From DASRDB01 sp035652815 (GTDB taxonomy: Bacteria > Chloroflexota > Ktedonobacteria > Ktedonobacterales > Ktedonobacteraceae), in contig DASRDB010000012.1 of the NCBI GenBank assembly GCA_035652815.1, positions 1 through 64,000 of the forward strand: a stretch of 64,000 nt of DNA. The letters run 5' to 3'. A program made the translations under genes and the position numbers. A model generated the notes under the pieces. The model searched no databases, was not told the DNA's origin, and was given only the letters and a program-made list of their open reading frames with translations. Below are positions 60,421 to 64,000 of the stretch, in pieces. Numbering within the stretch: the first letter of the stretch is position 1; each line of letters opens with the position of its first letter.

Positions 60421-60936
60421 TCACGATTCCATTTTTTCCCGCGATCTTTCAGCAAATGTCCAGAAGCGCATACAGGCGAAGGAGAGAATGGTGCCAACGG
60501 CGACGGCCAGCAGTTTCGAGGCATTGCCCCAGACCGTGATATTGCTAATCACGGGCTGTAAGAGCTTTCCGGCCAGCCAGATCAGAGCATTGCTGTACGC
60601 GATCTCTAGCAGCAAGGTGATAACAAAGCGCATCACTTCCCGGCGCGTTGTCCTATGTGTGTGGCGAAACGTCCAGTATTTGTTCAGGAAAAAGCTGCTG
60701 AGCGCGCCACTTGCATAGGTCAGGGAATTGTAGATCACCAGCAACTGCACGTTGTTGGTAGGGAAACGCCAGAGCAGGACGTTCAGCATGCCGATGTCGA
60801 TCAGCGTATTTACGCCGCCAACCAGGCAGTAGCGGAGAAACTGCCGCAACAATCTCCACCACACCTGGAAGCGATGCTCGTGAGCGTTCTCTTCACCCGG
60901 AAGCACTGTTGCCGGTCGCTCTTTCTTTTCTATCAC
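60421..60936 (-). CDS. GtrA-family membrane protein
   Basis: A 171-residue protein with four hydrophobic segments (about 30-53, 62-85, 99-121 and 133-158). LRQFLRYCLVGGVNTLIDIGMLNVLL and SYASG-like SLTYASGALSSFFLNKYWTF(R) are the GtrA hallmarks. GtrA proteins flip or help attach polyprenyl-linked sugars to the cell envelope. It is 13 nt from the MprF-like gene, so it may be in one operon with it and the GT39 gene. Confidence 0.9.
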   Translation of the reverse strand: MIEKKERPATVLPGEENAHEHRFQVWWRLLRQFLRYCLVGGVNTLIDIGMLNVLLWRFPTNNVQLLVIYNSLTYASGALSSFFLNKYWTFRHTHRTTRREVMRFVITLLLEIAYSNALIWLAGKLLQPVISNITVWGNASKLLAVAVGTILSFACMRFWTFAERSREKMES

Positions 60937-60949
60937 GACCTGCTCCTCG

Positions 60950-62125
60950 TTACACGTCTGAGTTCCCTATCACTTTCGCGAACAGTTTCATCAAGCCACT
61001 GCTCGCGTAGTTGCGCAGCCGGAATACTGCCAGCGCGATTTTGGGCAGGTCGAGCGCGGAACCCGTGACGAGGTAGCGGCTCTCCCAGCAGGGATGAAAT
61101 TTCTGCTTGAAGCGAAAGAGGCTGCTGCGGTTCTCTAACAGGTGCAGGCGATTCAGCACGAAGCTGATCAGGCGGCGCTCGGCAGAGGTCATTTCCTGGT
61201 CCGTATCGCTCAGCGCCACCATGCCCAGACTGAGGACACTCGCCCCCTGAGAGCGAAAACGTTCGAGCGCGCTTACAAGCAGGAGTTCCATCACACAAGG
61301 CGGCGCGTTCGGCACGCGGCGCATCAGGTCGAGCGTGCAGCCCCACCCTGCGCCTTGTTCGCCATTCTCCTCTCCAAATTTAGCGGCATAAAGAGGCGTA
61401 AAGGTGACAAAGGCGCAGGCTTTGCCGGTGTTGGTCAAAGCGACTCCTGTCACATAACGCGGCCCGGCGGTTGTCACAGCCTCGGCCCGCTGCGCAGTCT
61501 CAATCAGCTCTTCCAGTTTGCCCATAGTAAAACCCGTTTCAGCCGATTGCTGTTTGTGTGCCAACCACGCGCTCGAGATGTCTTCGAGTTGCTGCATCAC
61601 CGCCACAGGTGGCACCCCTTCATACCATGCAATGCGCACCCCCTCACGTTCGGCGCGGCGGCAACTCGTGCGCACATTCGCCATCGCCGAGCCAGCGAGC
61701 GTAAAGGTCTGGGGATCAATCATCGCCTCCTCGCCGATCTTGAATACGCGCATTTGAAAGGCACGATAGACCGGCAGGTAGCCGGGCGACGCTTGATAGA
61801 ACGCCACGCGCCAGCGATGGTGAGCGCAGAAGTTCAGAAAACTGCGCGTCACCTCTTCGCGCATCTCAGGCGCGCAGACCGGGTCGCCAGGTGCTACCGC
61901 TACATTCCCCATCAGCCGGTAATTCACCAATCCCCTGCCATCTGCTGTCAAGAAATGCCTGTTTTCGGGAGACAAACCGAAGAACGCCAGTGTATTGCTT
62001 CCATAGGTGCGAATCAATTCCGCCGCCTGCTCAAAGGCAGCTTTCGTTTGGGCAGCTTCTCTTGTCATTTGCATGTTCAACATTCCATTTTCTAAAGCAG
62101 GCTCAATGTGTAGTGGCGCAATCAT
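60950..62125 (-). CDS. MprF C-terminal (DUF2156)-like aminoacyl-tRNA:lipid transferase domain protein
   Basis: A 391-residue protein with the tandem GNAT-like folds of DUF2156/MprF C-terminal domains: YGSNTLAFFGLSPENRHF, GLVNYRLMGNVAVAPGDPVCAP, RVFKIGEEAMID, ANVRTSCRRAEREG, and LGMVALSDTDQ near the end. It lacks the MprF flippase half, so it is a soluble or peripheral transferase, likely moving an amino acid from tRNA to a lipid or amine. The start is uncertain: the ATG at 62125 overlaps the upstream gene by 23 nt, and 62083 is a second candidate. Confidence 0.83.
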   Translation of the reverse strand: MIAPLHIEPALENGMLNMQMTREAAQTKAAFEQAAELIRTYGSNTLAFFGLSPENRHFLTADGRGLVNYRLMGNVAVAPGDPVCAPEMREEVTRSFLNFCAHHRWRVAFYQASPGYLPVYRAFQMRVFKIGEEAMIDPQTFTLAGSAMANVRTSCRRAEREGVRIAWYEGVPPVAVMQQLEDISSAWLAHKQQSAETGFTMGKLEELIETAQRAEAVTTAGPRYVTGVALTNTGKACAFVTFTPLYAAKFGEENGEQGAGWGCTLDLMRRVPNAPPCVMELLLVSALERFRSQGASVLSLGMVALSDTDQEMTSAERRLISFVLNRLHLLENRSSLFRFKQKFHPCWESRYLVTGSALDLPKIALAVFRLRNYASSGLMKLFAKVIGNSDV

Positions 62126-64000
62126 AGAGTTGGGCTGCACGCTCCGGGCCAAAGCCACCAGTGCCACCAGCCCCCGTCGAGGGCGATTGCCACTGGCTCG
62201 ATGGCACGAGCGTGCAGTGCTGCGTCACCCAACTGGTAAGGGCGCTTTGCTGCCCAAAGCCGCCCTGCCGCAAACCATTCCTGAACTGCGGCGGAATGCG
62301 GTCAAGCACCTGCGGCGGAATTTGCCGTATGTTGAAAGAGTTGACAAGGAAGTAGCGCACCGTTCCATTGGCGATCAACGAAGCTAGCTGTGAGGTTGTC
62401 AGAATGGGATCGCTGCCGGAGAAACCGCCAAGCGCCATCACAGGCTTATTGGTCGCCAGAATGATTGAATCGGCCTCATTCGAGCTGGCAACGGCAACCA
62501 GGAATTTCGTGTTGCCCTGGTGAGCCAGCAGGAAGCGAATCAGGGCCGTCTGGCTGGCAGCATTTCCATTGCGCCCGCTGGCGAAGTTTCCGCCGTCGTT
62601 CGCGACCGGCCCGGCCACCAGCGTATCCGCCTGCTTGCTCTGTAGAATAGGCAGAGCAGCCCACACCGTCGGTGCGATAAACAGGGCCAGAATGCCGATG
62701 CTCAACGCCGGTAACAGGAAGCGCATGGGTGGAGCGCTCACGTGCAGCAGCGGCGCAACTCGCGTTCCCACCAGCGCGATGACTGCCACAATCCCCAGCA
62801 CCGCCAGCAGCGGAATCATCCACTGGCCCCAGGTGGGATAATAGGAGAGGATATAGACCTGCTCAGCAATGGTAGCAAGCAGCGCGAGCGGCAACAACCA
62901 GCCACGCCATCCCGTACTACGGAAGTCCTTCCACATTATCACCAGCCCAATGCCAAAGAGCGCGGCAATCGCGGGAGCCATTTCGGTCATGTAGTACTGG
63001 TGGAAGAAGCTCGCCACGCTGAAGAAGATGCCCATCGTCAGCAGCCACATGCCCCATATGAGCAGCGATTGCTGCTGGCGGTCGTCCTTAAAGCGCGGAC
63101 GCCTCTGCCATGCAAGCGCAACCGCACCTGAAATAGCCAGCGGCAAGAGCCATGCAATCTGGCCCGCCAGAGGCTGCGTAAAGAGACGCAACGGCCCGGG
63201 GGTGCCAGTATCGAAGAGTCCGCCCAGACCGGCAGGGCCTCCTGTCTGCTGCCTGTTTCCTCCATTGGTTGGACCGCCATTACCAGGAAAGCCTGGATTT
63301 CCGGGGGGAGTATTGCCAGAGGGGTTGGGAGCATTCGCAGGTGTATTTGCGCGCGTTCCACCGCCAAAAAGTCCACCTCCAAAGCGCCCTAAGAGACGTT
63401 CGATGCCGTTATAGCCAAAGGCAAGGCTGATCTCCGAGTTATCTTGCGTCGAGTCAACATATGGTCGTTGCGAGGCCGGAGTAAGGTCTACCGCGACCGC
63501 CCACGAGAGTGAGACGACCAGCAGTACCAGCGCGGCCAGAGCGAGATGTCCAATACGCTTCCAGATACTCTCAGGCGCAGAGAGCAGGTAGAGCAGACCG
63601 AAAGCCGGAACAACCAGGTAGGCCTCCAGCATCTTGATGTTGAAGCCAACGCCAACAATCACGGCACTCAGCAACAGCCAGCGCAGCCGCCCGGTTTCGG
63701 CAGCGCGCATTACAGCCCACGCTCCCAATAACAGCGTCAAAGCGAGGGTACTGTCAATCGTTTCGTTGCGGTTGGTGAGAATGCTGATCGGACTCAAAGC
63801 CAGGGCCAGCGCGGCAAGCAGACCCGCAACTATTCCGAAGTGCCGCTTGACGAGATGATAGAGCAGCAACACCGCCAGCACTCCACAGAGTGCCTGTGGC
63901 AGCAGGATGCTGAAAGGCGTGAAGCCGAAGATTTTCGCGCTTGCCACCTGCAACCAGAAGCCAACCGGCGGCTTGTCAATCGTCACAAAGCCGCCCGGAT
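62103..64000 (-). CDS. GT39-like (ArnT/PMT-type) membrane glycosyltransferase, N-terminus beyond window
   Basis: At least 632 residues, cut by the right edge. VTIDKPPVGFW is the acidic loop after TM1 in this family (the D-K-P-P motif), so the true start lies beyond 64000. TM-rich core, then NRNETIDSTLALTLLLGAW, a luminal repeat-rich insert of Gly/Asn (NTPANAPNPSGNTPPGNPGF), and a soluble C-terminal domain (GGFSGSDPILTTSQLASLIANGTVRYFL) typical of ArnT-like enzymes that transfer sugars from polyprenyl phosphate. Substrate unknown. It overlaps the MprF-like gene. Confidence 0.88.
   Translation of the reverse strand, partial: PGGFVTIDKPPVGFWLQVASAKIFGFTPFSILLPQALCGVLAVLLLYHLVKRHFGIVAGLLAALALALSPISILTNRNETIDSTLALTLLLGAWAVMRAAETGRLRWLLLSAVIVGVGFNIKMLEAYLVVPAFGLLYLLSAPESIWKRIGHLALAALVLLVVSLSWAVAVDLTPASQRPYVDSTQDNSEISLAFGYNGIERLLGRFGGGLFGGGTRANTPANAPNPSGNTPPGNPGFPGNGGPTNGGNRQQTGGPAGLGGLFDTGTPGPLRLFTQPLAGQIAWLLPLAISGAVALAWQRRPRFKDDRQQQSLLIWGMWLLTMGIFFSVASFFHQYYMTEMAPAIAALFGIGLVIMWKDFRSTGWRGWLLPLALLATIAEQVYILSYYPTWGQWMIPLLAVLGIVAVIALVGTRVAPLLHVSAPPMRFLLPALSIGILALFIAPTVWAALPILQSKQADTLVAGPVANDGGNFASGRNGNAASQTALIRFLLAHQGNTKFLVAVASSNEADSIILATNKPVMALGGFSGSDPILTTSQLASLIANGTVRYFLVNSFNIRQIPPQVLDRIPPQFRNGLRQGGFGQQSALTSWVTQHCTLVPSSQWQSPSTGAGGTGGFGPERAAQLYDCATTH

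Noticed and set aside
60122..60424. N-terminal extension of the small gene at 59933
   Set aside because: The extension is translated family B repeat (ILSAAKN, ILRCAQDD), and a strong ribosome site precedes the ATG at 60121.

Overview
The window looks like a piece of chromosome from a filamentous, spore-forming-type Chloroflexota (class Ktedonobacteria is my best guess). This is an inference from gene content: a one-DUF SufC-SufD-SufS-SufU cluster under an Rrf2 regulator, several DUF-type membrane proteins, a very large RHS protein, a Ser/Thr kinase with an FHA domain, and many short palindromic repeats between genes. No rRNA gene is present to settle it. Base composition is moderately GC-rich, lower in the RHS neighbourhood (about 19.3-27 kb), which looks like accessory DNA.

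Layout. 0-3 kb: a ResB-like cytochrome c biogenesis protein and a small anchored OB-like protein. 3.2-8.8 kb: an alcohol dehydrogenase fused to a long acidic tail, then two tandem membrane-anchored GH3 (NagZ-like) hydrolases. 8.8-13.1 kb: a DeoR regulator divergent from a small zinc-finger protein and a NagD-type HAD phosphatase; a second HAD protein downstream of the GTPase gene der. 13.2-15.5 kb: a broken Uma2 gene interrupted by a small palindromic element, then a two-gene operon (BtrH-like protein plus MerR/GyrI regulator) behind a textbook 19-bp-spacer MerR promoter. 15.6-19.1 kb: prs, a sulfotransferase, and a large unrecognised protein.

19.5-34.7 kb is the RHS island: a degraded pentapeptide-repeat gene, a series of small membrane proteins, a promoterless orphan RHS core-plus-tip cassette (22.1-23.3 kb), a remnant of a membrane gene, and a 6.8-kb RHS gene carrying a single-base frameshift, preceded by a LuxR-type regulator. 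The 420-bp core shared by the orphan and the full gene, with different tips after it and a small membrane protein downstream of each, is the arrangement expected of a polymorphic toxin with displaced tip cassettes.

35-44.1 kb: YggT, DUF2079 and YdjM-like membrane proteins, then an operon on the minus strand running Rrf2 regulator - sufC - sufD - sufS - sufU - SDR - Rieske ferredoxin, with no sufB. 44.2-52.5 kb: a methyltransferase; an overlapping plus-strand operon amidase - TGT-like tRNA-guanine transglycosylase - ArmA/Rmt-type 16S rRNA methyltransferase; a DUF2785 protein; a kinase-FHA protein; rsgA behind a promoter, a 33-codon leader ORF with a perfect Shine-Dalgarno, and a possible attenuator hairpin. 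52.5-57 kb: candidate toxin-antitoxin pairs, selA, an HTH protein, a PD-(D/E)XK endonuclease gene with an in-frame amber codon, and tRNA-Thr(UGU). 57-64 kb: a YceI protein, a two-component system, a GtrA protein, an MprF-like aminoacyl-transferase domain protein and a partial GT39 glycosyltransferase.

At least four families of short inverted repeats are scattered between genes; one of them supplies the first codons of sufS. No CRISPR array, rRNA gene, complete insertion sequence or prophage was seen.
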